This document shows, piece after piece, positions 35,822 to 44,654 of a stretch of DNA of 64,000 bases. The position numbers were made by a program, and so were the translations under genes. This DNA comes from JAJDXW01 sp965223775 (lineage in GTDB: Bacteria; Pseudomonadota; Gammaproteobacteria; HK1). The stretch's first letter is position 1, and every line of letters begins with the position of its first letter. Location of the stretch: the NCBI GenBank assembly GCA_965223775.1, contig OZ245021.1:2418001-2482000 (forward strand). Direction: 5' to 3'. The notes under the pieces are model-generated. The model saw only the letters and a list, made by a program, of their open reading frames with translations. It did not search any database and had not been told where the DNA came from.

Positions 35822-37132
35822 TCAGTTCGCCGCTTCGAACTTGCGCAGCAGTGCGTTGCCCCGTGAGACGGCTGCGTCGAGTCCCTCCTGCGCCGACTTG
35901 TCGCCGGCCCAGATCGATTCGAGCTCTTCGTTGATGATGTCGCGGATCTGGACGAATCTCCCGAACCGCAGACCCTTGGAGTTCTGGGTCGGCGCCTTGC
36001 CCGTCATCTGCATGATGGCCACGTCCGTGCCCGGGTTCCTGTCGTAGAAGCCCTGGGACCTGGTGAGCTCGTAGGCGGCGGTGGTGATCGGCAGATAGCC
36101 CGTGAACTGGTGCCAGTCCGCCTGCACCTCGGCCGAGGACAGGTAGTTGAAGAACATCGCAACCCCCTTGTAGTCCTCGGCATCATGCCCCTTGAGCACC
36201 CACAGGGTCGCGCCGCCGATGATCGTGTTCTGCGGCGCTCCGTCGATGTCCGGCCAGTACGGCAGGGTCGACACGCCGAAATCGAAGTCCTTGGCGTTGG
36301 CCCTCACCCCGGCATAGGCTGCCGACGAGTTCATGTACATCACGCATTCCTGGTTGTAGAACTTCGGCGCGCTGTCGGAACGCCGGCCGCCGTAGTCGAA
36401 GATCTTGGACTGCTGCCACTCGGCGAGCTGCCCGATGTGCTTCACGTGCGCCGGGCTGTTGAAGGTGAACTCGGTGTCCATGCCGGCAAAGCCGTTGGCC
36501 CTGGTGCCGATCGGCTGGTCGTGCCAGGCCGAGAAGTTCTCGATCTGGACCCAGGACTGCCAGCCGGTGGTGAAGCCGCAGGGGTGTCCTGCCGCCTGCG
36601 CCTGCTTGGCGGCCGCCTCGACCTCCGGCCAGGTCTTCGGCGCCTCGGAGATGCCCGCCTTCTCGAATGCGGACTTGTTGTAGTACAGGACCGGCGTCGA
36701 GCTGTTGAACGGCATCGACAGCAGGTTGCCGTCCGTATCGGTGTAGTAGCCGGTGACCGAGGCCAGGTAGCCCCCGGGGTCGAACGCCTCGCCCGAATCC
36801 GCCATGAGCTGGTAGACGGGGTAGATGGCGCCCTTCGCCGCCATCATGCTCGCGGTGCCGACCTCGAAGACCTGCACGATGTGGGGCTGCTGCTTCGCGC
36901 GGAATGCCGCGATGGCGGCGGTCATGGTCTCGGTGTAGTTGCCCTTGTAGACGGGCATCAACTCGTAGTCGGACTGGGATGCGTTGAAGCCGTCGGCGAT
37001 CTCAACGACCTTCTCGCCCAGCTTTCCGCCCATGGCGTGCCACCACTGGACTTGCGTTGCGGCCTGGGCGAGCCCGGTGAATGCGATGACGGTCGTTGCG
37101 CCAATGACGGCCGAAAGAGTCTTGAGCTTCAT
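35822..37132 (-). CDS. ugpB: sn-glycerol-3-phosphate ABC transporter binding protein
   Basis: A 436-residue periplasmic binding protein with signal peptide MKLKTLSAVIGATTVIAFTG cut after AQA, then VQWWHAMGG, which begins the mature UgpB fold. Further family blocks: MPFNSSTPVLYYNKSAF, QSWVQIENFSAWH and GRFVQIRDIINEELE. GGAGG lies eight bases before the ATG at 37132; longer upstream frames are not conserved. First gene of ugpB-A-E-C-Q. Phosphate-starvation control is usual for ugp, but I did not find a pho box. Confidence 0.94.
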   Translation of the reverse strand: MKLKTLSAVIGATTVIAFTGLAQAATQVQWWHAMGGKLGEKVVEIADGFNASQSDYELMPVYKGNYTETMTAAIAAFRAKQQPHIVQVFEVGTASMMAAKGAIYPVYQLMADSGEAFDPGGYLASVTGYYTDTDGNLLSMPFNSSTPVLYYNKSAFEKAGISEAPKTWPEVEAAAKQAQAAGHPCGFTTGWQSWVQIENFSAWHDQPIGTRANGFAGMDTEFTFNSPAHVKHIGQLAEWQQSKIFDYGGRRSDSAPKFYNQECVMYMNSSAAYAGVRANAKDFDFGVSTLPYWPDIDGAPQNTIIGGATLWVLKGHDAEDYKGVAMFFNYLSSAEVQADWHQFTGYLPITTAAYELTRSQGFYDRNPGTDVAIMQMTGKAPTQNSKGLRFGRFVQIRDIINEELESIWAGDKSAQEGLDAAVSRGNALLRKFEAAN

Positions 37133-37309
37133 CTGGAGTGCCTCCGCGTGAGTTGTCGGTGTTGCCGGACCCGAATAGTACAACCTGACATCCCGGTGTG
37201 ACATCGGGGTGACCCGGGCATACGCGGGCGACGGCCCGGAATGGGGCGCCGCTTCGGAGCCGGTTCCGGCCCGCCCCGGTGCGTTTTGGGATAGAATGCG
37301 CGGCTTCAT

Positions 37310-37395
37310 GCCGAAGTGGTGGAATCTGGTAGACACGCTGTCTTGAGGGGGCAGTGCCGCGAGGCGTGCCGGTTCGAATCCGGCCTTCGGCACCA
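37310..37395 (+). tRNA. tRNA-Leu (anticodon GAG)
   Basis: 86 bases with CCA encoded. The acceptor stem GCCGAAG pairs with CTTCGGC, the anticodon arm is CTGTC-TTGAGGG-GGCAG giving GAG, and the T arm is GCCGG-TTCGAAT-CCGGC. The long variable arm GTGCCGCGAGGCGT fits leucine tRNA. TAGAAT at 37292-37297 could be its -10 box. It sits 51 bases before nuoA. Confidence 0.95.
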
Positions 37396-37446
37396 ACATC
37401 GACGCTGGCGCCGATTCAGGGGGTTCGCCACGGCCGAAGGACCGAG

Positions 37447-37806
37447 ATGCTCGAGCACAACTACCTCCCGATCCTCATCTTCCTCGTGGTGGCGACCGCG
37501 ATGGGGGTGGTTCCGCTCACCCTCGGCTGGCTGATCGGGCCGCGCCGGCCCGACCAGGAGAAGAATGCTCCCTACGAATGCGGCTTCGAGGCGTTCGAGG
37601 ACTCGCGCATGAAGTTCGACGTGCGCTACTACCTCGTGGCCATCCTCTTCATCATCTTCGACCTCGAGATTGCCTTCCTCTTTCCGTGGGCGGTCGTGCT
37701 CGACCAGATTGGCATGTTCGGCTTCTTGGCCATGATGGTGTTCCTCGGGGTTCTCGTGGTCGGGTTCATCTACGAGTGGAAGAAGGGCGCGCTCGAGTGG
37801 GAATAG
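37447..37806 (+). CDS. nuoA: NADH-quinone oxidoreductase subunit A
   Basis: A 119-residue membrane subunit with three helices. The conserved loop PYECGFEAFEDSRMKFDVRYY and the following FDLEIAFLFPWA are typical of beta/gammaproteobacterial NuoA. First gene of the 14-gene complex I operon, placed after tRNA-Leu. Its end overlaps nuoB by 10 bases. Confidence 0.96.
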   Translation: MLEHNYLPILIFLVVATAMGVVPLTLGWLIGPRRPDQEKNAPYECGFEAFEDSRMKFDVRYYLVAILFIIFDLEIAFLFPWAVVLDQIGMFGFLAMMVFLGVLVVGFIYEWKKGALEWE

Positions 37807-38273
37807 AAGGCGTTCTGGAGGAAGGCTTCGTCACGACGACGGCGGACCGCCTCATCAACTGGGCCCGCACCGGCTCGATGTGGCCGATGACGTTCGGGCT
37901 CGCCTGCTGCGCGGTCGAGATGATGCACGCGGGCGCGGCCCGCTACGACCTCGACCGGTTCGGGATCCTGTTCCGCCCGAGTCCCCGGCAGTCGGACGTC
38001 ATGATCGTGGCCGGGACCCTGGTGAACAAGATGGCTCCGGCCCTGCGGAAGGTGTACGACCAGATGTCGGAGCCCCGCTGGGTGATCTCGATGGGCTCGT
38101 GTGCGAACGGCGGCGGGTACTACCACTACTCGTACTCGGTCGTGCGGGGGTGCGACCGCATCGTGCCCGTCGACATCTATGTGCCGGGGTGCCCCCCGAC
38201 CGCCGAAGCGCTGCTCTACGGGGTGCTGCAGCTCCAGAACAAAATCCGGCGAACGAACACCATTGCCCGCTGA
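37797..38273 (+). CDS. nuoB: NADH-quinone oxidoreductase subunit B
   Basis: A 158-residue peripheral-arm subunit that carries cluster N2. The Cys ligands are in the motifs GLACCAVEMMHA, SMGSCANGGGYYHYSYSVVRGC and YVPGCPPTAEALLYG. A GTG at 37797, inside the end of nuoA, gives the standard N-terminus MGIEGVLEEGFVTT. Confidence 0.96.
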   Translation: MGIEGVLEEGFVTTTADRLINWARTGSMWPMTFGLACCAVEMMHAGAARYDLDRFGILFRPSPRQSDVMIVAGTLVNKMAPALRKVYDQMSEPRWVISMGSCANGGGYYHYSYSVVRGCDRIVPVDIYVPGCPPTAEALLYGVLQLQNKIRRTNTIAR

Positions 38274-38991
38274 AACTTCACCTGTCGCCGCGGTGCCCGA
38301 TTCGGAGCCGCGAACCGAGCTTGGCGCGCGCCTTCGCGATCGCCTCGCACCGGACACCGTGCGCGTGCATGAATCGGCGCGGGGCGAGGTGGTGTGCGAG
38401 ACGGGACCTGAGCACCTCGTCGCGGTGTGCGAGCGCCTCCGCGACGACCCCGAGTTGCGCTTCGAGCAGCTCATCGACGTGTGTGCCGTCGACTACGCCA
38501 CGTATGGGCAGGTGGACTGGGAGACGAGCGAGACCGCGACCACGTCCGGGTTCTCGCGCGGGGCGGGCTACGGCCGCTTCTCCGGCGGGGACTGGGAGGG
38601 CAAGCGCTTCGCGGTCGTCTATCACCTGCTCTCGGTCTCGCACAACCGGCGGCTTCGCCTCAAGGTGTTCCTCGAGGGCGAGTACCCCCGTCTGCCGTCG
38701 GTGCTCGAGGTATGGGCGTCGGCCAACTGGTTCGAGCGCGAGGCGTTCGACCTCTTCGGCATCCTCTTCGAGGGACATCCCGACCTCCGCCGCCTGCTCA
38801 CCGACTACGGCTTCGTCGGGCATCCGTTCCGCAAGGACTTCCCCCTGAGCGGGCACGTCGAGATGCGCTACGACCCGGAAAAGGGCCGCGTCGTCTACGA
38901 GCCGGTGACCATCGAGGAGCGGGTCCTCGTCCCGCGGGTCATCCGCCACGACCAGCGCTATGCCCGGGACGCCGGGCCCGAGGGCTCCTGA
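38263..38991 (+). CDS. nuoC: NADH-quinone oxidoreductase subunit C
   Basis: About 242 residues of the 30-kDa subunit: FEQLIDVCAVDY, FAVVYHLLSVSHNRRLRLKV, ANWFEREAFDLFGILFEGHPDLRRLLTDYGF and HPFRKDFPL. It is separate from nuoD, not fused as in enterics. No ATG is available near the beginning; a TTG at 38263 overlapping the nuoB stop is the best start, a GTG at 38293 the alternative. Confidence 0.93.
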   Translation: MPAETSPVAAVPDSEPRTELGARLRDRLAPDTVRVHESARGEVVCETGPEHLVAVCERLRDDPELRFEQLIDVCAVDYATYGQVDWETSETATTSGFSRGAGYGRFSGGDWEGKRFAVVYHLLSVSHNRRLRLKVFLEGEYPRLPSVLEVWASANWFEREAFDLFGILFEGHPDLRRLLTDYGFVGHPFRKDFPLSGHVEMRYDPEKGRVVYEPVTIEERVLVPRVIRHDQRYARDAGPEGS

Positions 38992-38999
38992 GTCCGACG

Positions 39000-40253
39000 A
39001 TGCCGGAGATCCGCAACTTCACGCTCAACTTCGGCCCCCAGCATCCGGCCGCGCACGGGGTGCTGCGGCTCGTGCTCGAGATGGACGGGGAGGTCATCGA
39101 GCGCGCCGACCCGCATATCGGGCTGCTCCATCGCGCCACCGAGAAGCTGGCCGAATCCAAGCCCTACAGCCAGAGCATCGGCTACATGGACCGTCTCGAC
39201 TACGTGTCCATGATGTGCAACGAGCACGCCTACGTGCTCGCCATCGAACGCCTCCTCGGCATCGAGCCGCCGCCTCGGGCGCGCTGGATCCGCACCATGT
39301 TCGACGAGGTCACCCGCATCCTGAATCACCTGATGTGGATCGGGGCGCACGGGCTCGACATCGGGGCGATGACCGTCTTCCTCTATGCGTTCCGCGAGCG
39401 CGAGGACCTCATGGACTGCTACGAGGCGGTCTCCGGAACCCGGATGCACGCCACCTACTACCGCCCGGGCGGGGTGTACCGGGATCTCCCGAGCGAGATG
39501 CCGCGCCACACCGCATCGCCCCGCCGCGGGGATCGCGAGACGCAGCGGCTCAACCGCGCTCGCGAGGGCTCGCTCGTCGATTTCATCGAGCGCTTCACCG
39601 AGCGTTTCCCCACCTGCGTGGACGAGTACGAGACGCTCCTCACCGACAACCGGATCTGGAAGCAGCGCACCGTCGGGATCGGGACGGTATCGCCCGAGCG
39701 CGCGCTCCAGCTCGGCTTTACCGGGCCGATGCTGCGGGGCTCCGGGGTGGAATGGGACCTTCGCAAGAAACAGCCCTACGAGGTGTACGACGAGGTCGAC
39801 TTCGACATCCCGGTCGGGGTGAACGGCGACTGCTACGACCGCTACCTCGTGCGCATCGAGGAGATGCGCCAGTCGAACCGCATCGTCCGCCAGTGCCTGG
39901 ACTGGCTCCGCGCGAACCCCGGTCCGGTGATGCTCGACGACGCGAAGCTCGCCGCCCCGACCCGCGAGTCGATGAAGGAGGACATGGAAGCCCTCATTCA
40001 TCACTTCAAGCTCTTCACCGAGGGCTACTGCGTCCCCGAGGGCGAGATCTACGCCGCGGTGGAGGCGCCGAAGGGGGAGTTCGGCATCTACCTCGTGTCG
40101 GACGGGGCGAACAAGCCGTACCGGGTCAAGATCCGCGCCCCCGGATTCGTCCACCTCTCCTCGATCAGCGAGATGGTGGAGGGCCACATGCTGGCCGACG
40201 TGGTCGCGGTCATCGGCACCCAGGACATCGTGTTCGGGGAGGTGGATCGGTGA
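39000..40253 (+). CDS. nuoD: NADH-quinone oxidoreductase subunit D
   Basis: A 417-residue 49-kDa subunit forming the quinone pocket with NuoB. Diagnostic blocks: NFGPQHPAAHGVLRL, HIGLLHRATEKL, YMDRLDYVSM, FDEVTRILNHL and the C-terminal IGTQDIVFGEVDR. ATG 39000, eight bases after nuoC. The region after TYYRPGGVYRDLP keeps the normal length. Confidence 0.96.
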   Translation: MPEIRNFTLNFGPQHPAAHGVLRLVLEMDGEVIERADPHIGLLHRATEKLAESKPYSQSIGYMDRLDYVSMMCNEHAYVLAIERLLGIEPPPRARWIRTMFDEVTRILNHLMWIGAHGLDIGAMTVFLYAFREREDLMDCYEAVSGTRMHATYYRPGGVYRDLPSEMPRHTASPRRGDRETQRLNRAREGSLVDFIERFTERFPTCVDEYETLLTDNRIWKQRTVGIGTVSPERALQLGFTGPMLRGSGVEWDLRKKQPYEVYDEVDFDIPVGVNGDCYDRYLVRIEEMRQSNRIVRQCLDWLRANPGPVMLDDAKLAAPTRESMKEDMEALIHHFKLFTEGYCVPEGEIYAAVEAPKGEFGIYLVSDGANKPYRVKIRAPGFVHLSSISEMVEGHMLADVVAVIGTQDIVFGEVDR

Positions 40254-40816
40254 GCAAGCTCACCGATCACGTCCGCACACCGGCCGACGTGTTGGCGGTG
40301 ACCGCGGCGCATCGGTCTCAGCCAAGAGGACCGGTGAGCGGGCTCTCCGGGCACGTGCGCCACGAGATCGAGGGCTGGCTCGCGAAGTTCCCGCCCGAGG
40401 GTCGCCAGTCCGCCCTGCTCGGCGCGCTCCGGGCCGCCCAGCACGACAACGGCGGCTACCTCACCGTGGATCTCATGGACGAGGTCGCCGAGTACCTCGG
40501 GGTCCCCCGGATCACCGTCTACGAGGTCGCGAGCTTCTACTCGATGCTCGAGACCGAGCCGGTGGCGCGGCACAACGTCTCCATCTGCACCAACATCTCG
40601 TGCATGCTGTGCGGCGCCGACGAGATCGTCGCCCACGTCGAGGAACGCTACGGGGTTCGGCTCGGCGAATCGACCGCCGACGGGCGCATCTACCTCAAGC
40701 GCGAGGAGGAGTGCCTCGCCGCCTGCTGCGGGGCGCCGATGATGATGGTCGACCACCGCTACCACGAGAATCTCACCATCGAGAAGGTGGAGGAGATTCT
40801 CGACGCGCTCGAGTAG
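40250..40816 (+). CDS. nuoE: NADH-quinone oxidoreductase subunit E
   Basis: About 188 residues of the 24-kDa subunit with a thioredoxin-like [2Fe-2S] domain: Cys ligands in CTNISCMLCG and CLAACCGAPMM. The GTG start overlaps the nuoD stop (GTGA). The first 28 residues are longer than usual; a GTG at 40334 would give a shorter protein starting next to LSGHVRHEIEGWL. Confidence 0.94.
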   Translation: MSKLTDHVRTPADVLAVTAAHRSQPRGPVSGLSGHVRHEIEGWLAKFPPEGRQSALLGALRAAQHDNGGYLTVDLMDEVAEYLGVPRITVYEVASFYSMLETEPVARHNVSICTNISCMLCGADEIVAHVEERYGVRLGESTADGRIYLKREEECLAACCGAPMMMVDHRYHENLTIEKVEEILDALE

Positions 40817-40848
40817 GCCGGCCGGCGCCCGCGGGAGAGGAACAAGAG

Positions 40849-42138
40849 GTGGCCAACGAAGTCTGTTTCCAGACCCTCCGGTTCGACGAGCCGTGGACCT
40901 ACGAGAACTACCGGCGGATCGGCGGGTACACCGCATGGGAGCGGCTCCTCGACGAGCGGGTTCCCCCCGGCGACGTGGTCGAGACGATCAAGGCGTCGGG
41001 CCTCCGGGGCCGCGGCGGGGCCGGATTCCCGGCGGGGCTCAAGTGGAGCTTCATGCCGCGCGAAGCCCCCGGCCAGAACTACGTGGTGTGCAACTCCGAC
41101 GAGAGCGAGCCCGGCACCTGCAAGGACCGGGACATCCTGCGCTACAACCCGCACGCGGTCATCGAGGGGATGGCCATCGGCGGCTACGCGATGGGGGCCA
41201 CCGTCGGCTACAACTACGTTCGCGGGGAGTTCTGCGACGAACCCTACGCACGCTTCGAGGGGGCGCTCGCCAAGGCGCGCGAGGCGGGGCTCATCGGGGC
41301 CGACATCCGCGGCTCCGGGGTCGACTTCGAGCTCCACTGCGTGCTCGGGGCGGGGGCCTACATCTGTGGCGAGGAGATGGGTCTCCTCGAGTCGCTCGAG
41401 GGCAAGAAGGGGATGCCCCGCTTCAAGCCTCCGTTCCCCGCCAACCAGGGGCTCTACGGCCGGCCGACCACCGTCAACAACACCGAGACCTTCGCTTCCG
41501 TCCCGTCGATCGTGCGCAACGGCCCCGACTGGTTCCGCGAGCTCGGGGTCGAGAACTCGGGCGGCACCAAGGTGTTCTCCGTCTCGGGGCACGTCAACAG
41601 CCCGGGCAACTTCGAGATCTCCCTCGGCACTCCCTTTCGCGAGCTCCTCGCGATGGCGGGCGGGGTGCGGGACGGGCGCCGCCTCAAGGCGGTGATCCCG
41701 GGCGGCTCGTCGATGCCGGTGCTTCCGGGCGAGGTCATGATGGACGTCAACATGGACTACGACTCGATCCAGGCGGCGGGCTCGATGCTCGGCTCCGGTG
41801 CGGTCGTGATCATGGACGACACCACCTGCATGGTGCGGATGGCGGAGCGGATCGCGCGCTTCTACTACATGGAGTCCTGCGGGCAGTGCACCCCCTGCCG
41901 GGAGGGGACCGGCTGGATGTACCGGGTGGTGCGGCGCATCGAGGCGGGCGGCGGGGAGCGCGGGCAGCTCGACATGCTGCTCGACGTCGCGAACAACATC
42001 GAGGGGCGGACGATCTGCGCCTTCGGCGACGCGGCGGCGTGGCCGATCCAAGGATTTCTCAAGCATTACCGGCATGAGTTCGAGTACCACATCGAGCACC
42101 ACCGGTGCATGACCTCTCTTGCGGAGGCAGCGGACTGA
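40849..42138 (+). CDS. nuoF: NADH-quinone oxidoreductase subunit F
   Basis: A 429-residue subunit that oxidises NADH. It contains the FMN/NADH site GLRGRGGAGFPAGLKW, CNSDESEPGTCKDRD, GAGAYICGEE and the N3 cluster ligands SCGQCTPCREG. GTG start with GGGAGAGG upstream. The C-terminus SLAEAAD is partly repeated just downstream. Confidence 0.96.
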   Translation: MANEVCFQTLRFDEPWTYENYRRIGGYTAWERLLDERVPPGDVVETIKASGLRGRGGAGFPAGLKWSFMPREAPGQNYVVCNSDESEPGTCKDRDILRYNPHAVIEGMAIGGYAMGATVGYNYVRGEFCDEPYARFEGALAKAREAGLIGADIRGSGVDFELHCVLGAGAYICGEEMGLLESLEGKKGMPRFKPPFPANQGLYGRPTTVNNTETFASVPSIVRNGPDWFRELGVENSGGTKVFSVSGHVNSPGNFEISLGTPFRELLAMAGGVRDGRRLKAVIPGGSSMPVLPGEVMMDVNMDYDSIQAAGSMLGSGAVVIMDDTTCMVRMAERIARFYYMESCGQCTPCREGTGWMYRVVRRIEAGGGERGQLDMLLDVANNIEGRTICAFGDAAAWPIQGFLKHYRHEFEYHIEHHRCMTSLAEAAD

Positions 42139-42152
42139 TGGGCGGACGGGCG

Positions 42153-42194
42153 ATGAACGAAGACGTGGCCACGCTCGCGGAAGCGGCGGACTGA
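42153..42194 (+). other. Micro-ORF left by a tandem duplication between nuoF and nuoG
   Basis: ATG to TGA, 13 codons reading MNEDVATLAEAAD: its start resembles NuoG (MSEDTVT) and its end NuoF (LAEAAD). The bases around it (about 42120-42170 and 42170-42245) are imperfect copies of each other. Best explained as slippage or unequal crossover at the gene junction; it could still be translated. Confidence 0.7.
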
Positions 42195-42227
42195 GCGACT
42201 GACGGCAGGCGGATCGACGGGCAGGCG

Positions 42228-44654
42228 ATGAGCGAAGACACGGTCACGATCGAGATCGACGGGCGCGCTTGCGAGGTCCGCAAGGGGGCGATGGTCATCG
42301 AGGCCGCGGACGCGGCCGGCATCGAGATCCCCCGTTTCTGCTATCACAAGAAGCTGTCGATTGCGGCGAACTGCCGGATGTGCCTGGTGGAGGTCGAGCG
42401 CGCGCCGAAGCCGCTCCCCGCCTGCGCGACCCCGGTCATGGACGGCATGAAGGTGTTCACCACCTCCGGCACCGCGCGCCAGGCCCAGCGTTCGGTCATG
42501 GAATTCCTCCTCATCAATCATCCCCTCGACTGCCCGATCTGCGACCAGGGCGGGGAATGCGAGCTCCAGGATCTCGCCATGGGCTACGGGCGGGGGGTGT
42601 CGCGCTTCACCGAGCGAAAGCGCGTCGTCCCGGACAAGAACCTCGGCCCCCTCATCGCGACCGACATGACCCGGTGCATCCACTGCACCCGTTGCGTGCG
42701 TTTCGGGGCGGAAGTGGCCGGCCTCGCGGAGCTCGGCGCGACCGGGCGCGGCGAGGACATGCGGATCGGGACCTTCATCGAGCGGAGCGTCGATTCGGAG
42801 CTCTCCGGCAATGTGATCGACGTCTGCCCGGTGGGAGCCCTCACCTCCAAGCCGTTCCGGTTCCGCGCGCGGGCGTGGGAGATGGTGCAGCGCGAAGGGG
42901 TGGCCGCCCACGACGCCATCGGTTCGAACGTCTACGTGCACGTTCGCCAGGGGCGGGCGATGCGGGTGGTGCCGCGCGAGAACGAGGCGGTGAACGAAGT
43001 CTGGCTCTCCGACCGCGACCGGTTCAGCTACGAGGGGCTCTACGCGGAGGATCGACTCCTCCGGCCCCGGGTGCGGGGCGAAGACGGCGAGTGGCGCGAG
43101 ACCGAGTGGGAGATCGCGCTCGACGCGGCGGCGGGGGAGATCCGCGCGGTCCTCGACGCGGAGGGTCCGGCCGGGATTGGCGCGCTCGCCTCGCCGGTCG
43201 CGACTACCGAGGAGCACTATCTCCTCCAGGCCCTCGTGCGGGGGCTCGGCGGCGCGAACCTCGACCACCGCCTTCGTGAGATCGACTTCAGCGATCAGGA
43301 ACAAGCCCCCGCCTGGCCGTGGCTCGGCCTCGCGCTCGCGGATCTCGAGCGGGTGGATGCGGCTCTCCTCGTCGGCAGCAACGTCCGCAAGGAGCAGCCG
43401 CTCGCCGGCCTCCGGCTACGCAAGGCGGCGCTCGCGGGAGCGTCCGTTTTCGCCGTGAATCCAATCGATTACGCGTTCAACTTCGATCTCGCGGGGCGGA
43501 TCGTGGTGTCGCCCGACCGGATGGCGGGCGAGCTTGCCGGCATCGCCCGCGCCGCGGCTTCCGGCGAGGAAGCCGGGACGGGCGGGGAGGGCGGCACGCC
43601 GGCCGCGCCCACCCCGGCGCAGCGCGCGGCGGCCGATGCGCTCGCCGGCGCCGAGCGCGCGGTGGTCCTCCTTGGAAGCGGCGCCGCGGCCCATCCCCGG
43701 GCCGCGGAGCTCCGGGCGCTTGCCCGGGACATCGCCCGCCGGACCGGAGCGCGGCTCGGGTTCCTGAGCGATGGCCCCAATGCGGCGGGCGCGGCCCTCG
43801 CCGGTGCGCTGCCGCACCGGGCCCCCGGCGGCGCGCCGGCCGGTTCGCCGGGGCTCGACGCGGCCGCCATGCTGGACGCGAAGCTCCCCGCCTATGTGCT
43901 CCTCGGAACCGAGCCCGAGCTCGACTGCGCGAACAGCCCCGCCGCCCTCGCGGCCCTCGGGGCGGCGCGCACGGTGGTGGCCCTCACCGGATACGCAACG
44001 CCGGCGATGGAGGCGTACGCGAGCGTGCTCCTTCCCATCGGCCTCTTTACCGAGACCCCGGGCACCTTCTACAACGCCGAAGGCCGCCGCCAGCGCTACG
44101 AGGCGGCGACGACGCCACCCGGCGAGGCGCGGCCCGCGTGGCGGATCCTGCGCGTGCTCGCGAACCGGCTGGGTGTCGGCGGTTTCGACTACGAACGCAT
44201 CGAAGACGTACGGGCCGAGGCGGACGCTCGAATTGGAGACGTCTCGCCCCCGGACAACCTCGCCGGCCCGGAATCCGGAATCGAATCCGGAACCGGATCC
44301 GGCGCGGCCTCGGGCGAAGGGGAGGGGACGCAAGCCGCCGCATCCCCGCTCTGGCGGGTGGGTGAGGTGCCGCTCTACGCGGTCGACCCGCTCGTCCGGC
44401 GGGCCGGCGCGCTGCAGCGGACCGTCGAGGCGCCGCCGCCGGCGGTACGGGTCAACCCTTCGGTCGCGCGGGTGCTTGGCCTCGTCGCGGGAGGGATGGC
44501 GGCCGTGCGCCAGAACGGCAGCGAGCGGACGCTCGAAGTCGCGGAGGACGCCGCCGTTGCGGACGGCTGCCTCCTCCTCCATGCCGGGGTGGGGCATTCC
44601 GTCGGTCTCGGGCCCTCCTGGGGGCCGATCACGGTGGAGCCGGTCTCCTCGTGA
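42228..44654 (+). CDS. nuoG: NADH-quinone oxidoreductase subunit G
   Basis: An 808-residue 75-kDa subunit. N-terminal [2Fe-2S] (CYHKKLSIAANCRMC), the His-Cys [4Fe-4S] motif HPLDCPICDQGGECELQD, then CIHCTRCVRF and DVCPVGALTSKPF, followed by a molybdopterin-oxidoreductase-like region. Two low-complexity Gly/Ala/Glu stretches near residues 440-465 and 683-705 are loops of this variable region. Confidence 0.95.
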   Translation: MSEDTVTIEIDGRACEVRKGAMVIEAADAAGIEIPRFCYHKKLSIAANCRMCLVEVERAPKPLPACATPVMDGMKVFTTSGTARQAQRSVMEFLLINHPLDCPICDQGGECELQDLAMGYGRGVSRFTERKRVVPDKNLGPLIATDMTRCIHCTRCVRFGAEVAGLAELGATGRGEDMRIGTFIERSVDSELSGNVIDVCPVGALTSKPFRFRARAWEMVQREGVAAHDAIGSNVYVHVRQGRAMRVVPRENEAVNEVWLSDRDRFSYEGLYAEDRLLRPRVRGEDGEWRETEWEIALDAAAGEIRAVLDAEGPAGIGALASPVATTEEHYLLQALVRGLGGANLDHRLREIDFSDQEQAPAWPWLGLALADLERVDAALLVGSNVRKEQPLAGLRLRKAALAGASVFAVNPIDYAFNFDLAGRIVVSPDRMAGELAGIARAAASGEEAGTGGEGGTPAAPTPAQRAAADALAGAERAVVLLGSGAAAHPRAAELRALARDIARRTGARLGFLSDGPNAAGAALAGALPHRAPGGAPAGSPGLDAAAMLDAKLPAYVLLGTEPELDCANSPAALAALGAARTVVALTGYATPAMEAYASVLLPIGLFTETPGTFYNAEGRRQRYEAATTPPGEARPAWRILRVLANRLGVGGFDYERIEDVRAEADARIGDVSPPDNLAGPESGIESGTGSGAASGEGEGTQAAASPLWRVGEVPLYAVDPLVRRAGALQRTVEAPPPAVRVNPSVARVLGLVAGGMAAVRQNGSERTLEVAEDAAVADGCLLLHAGVGHSVGLGPSWGPITVEPVSS

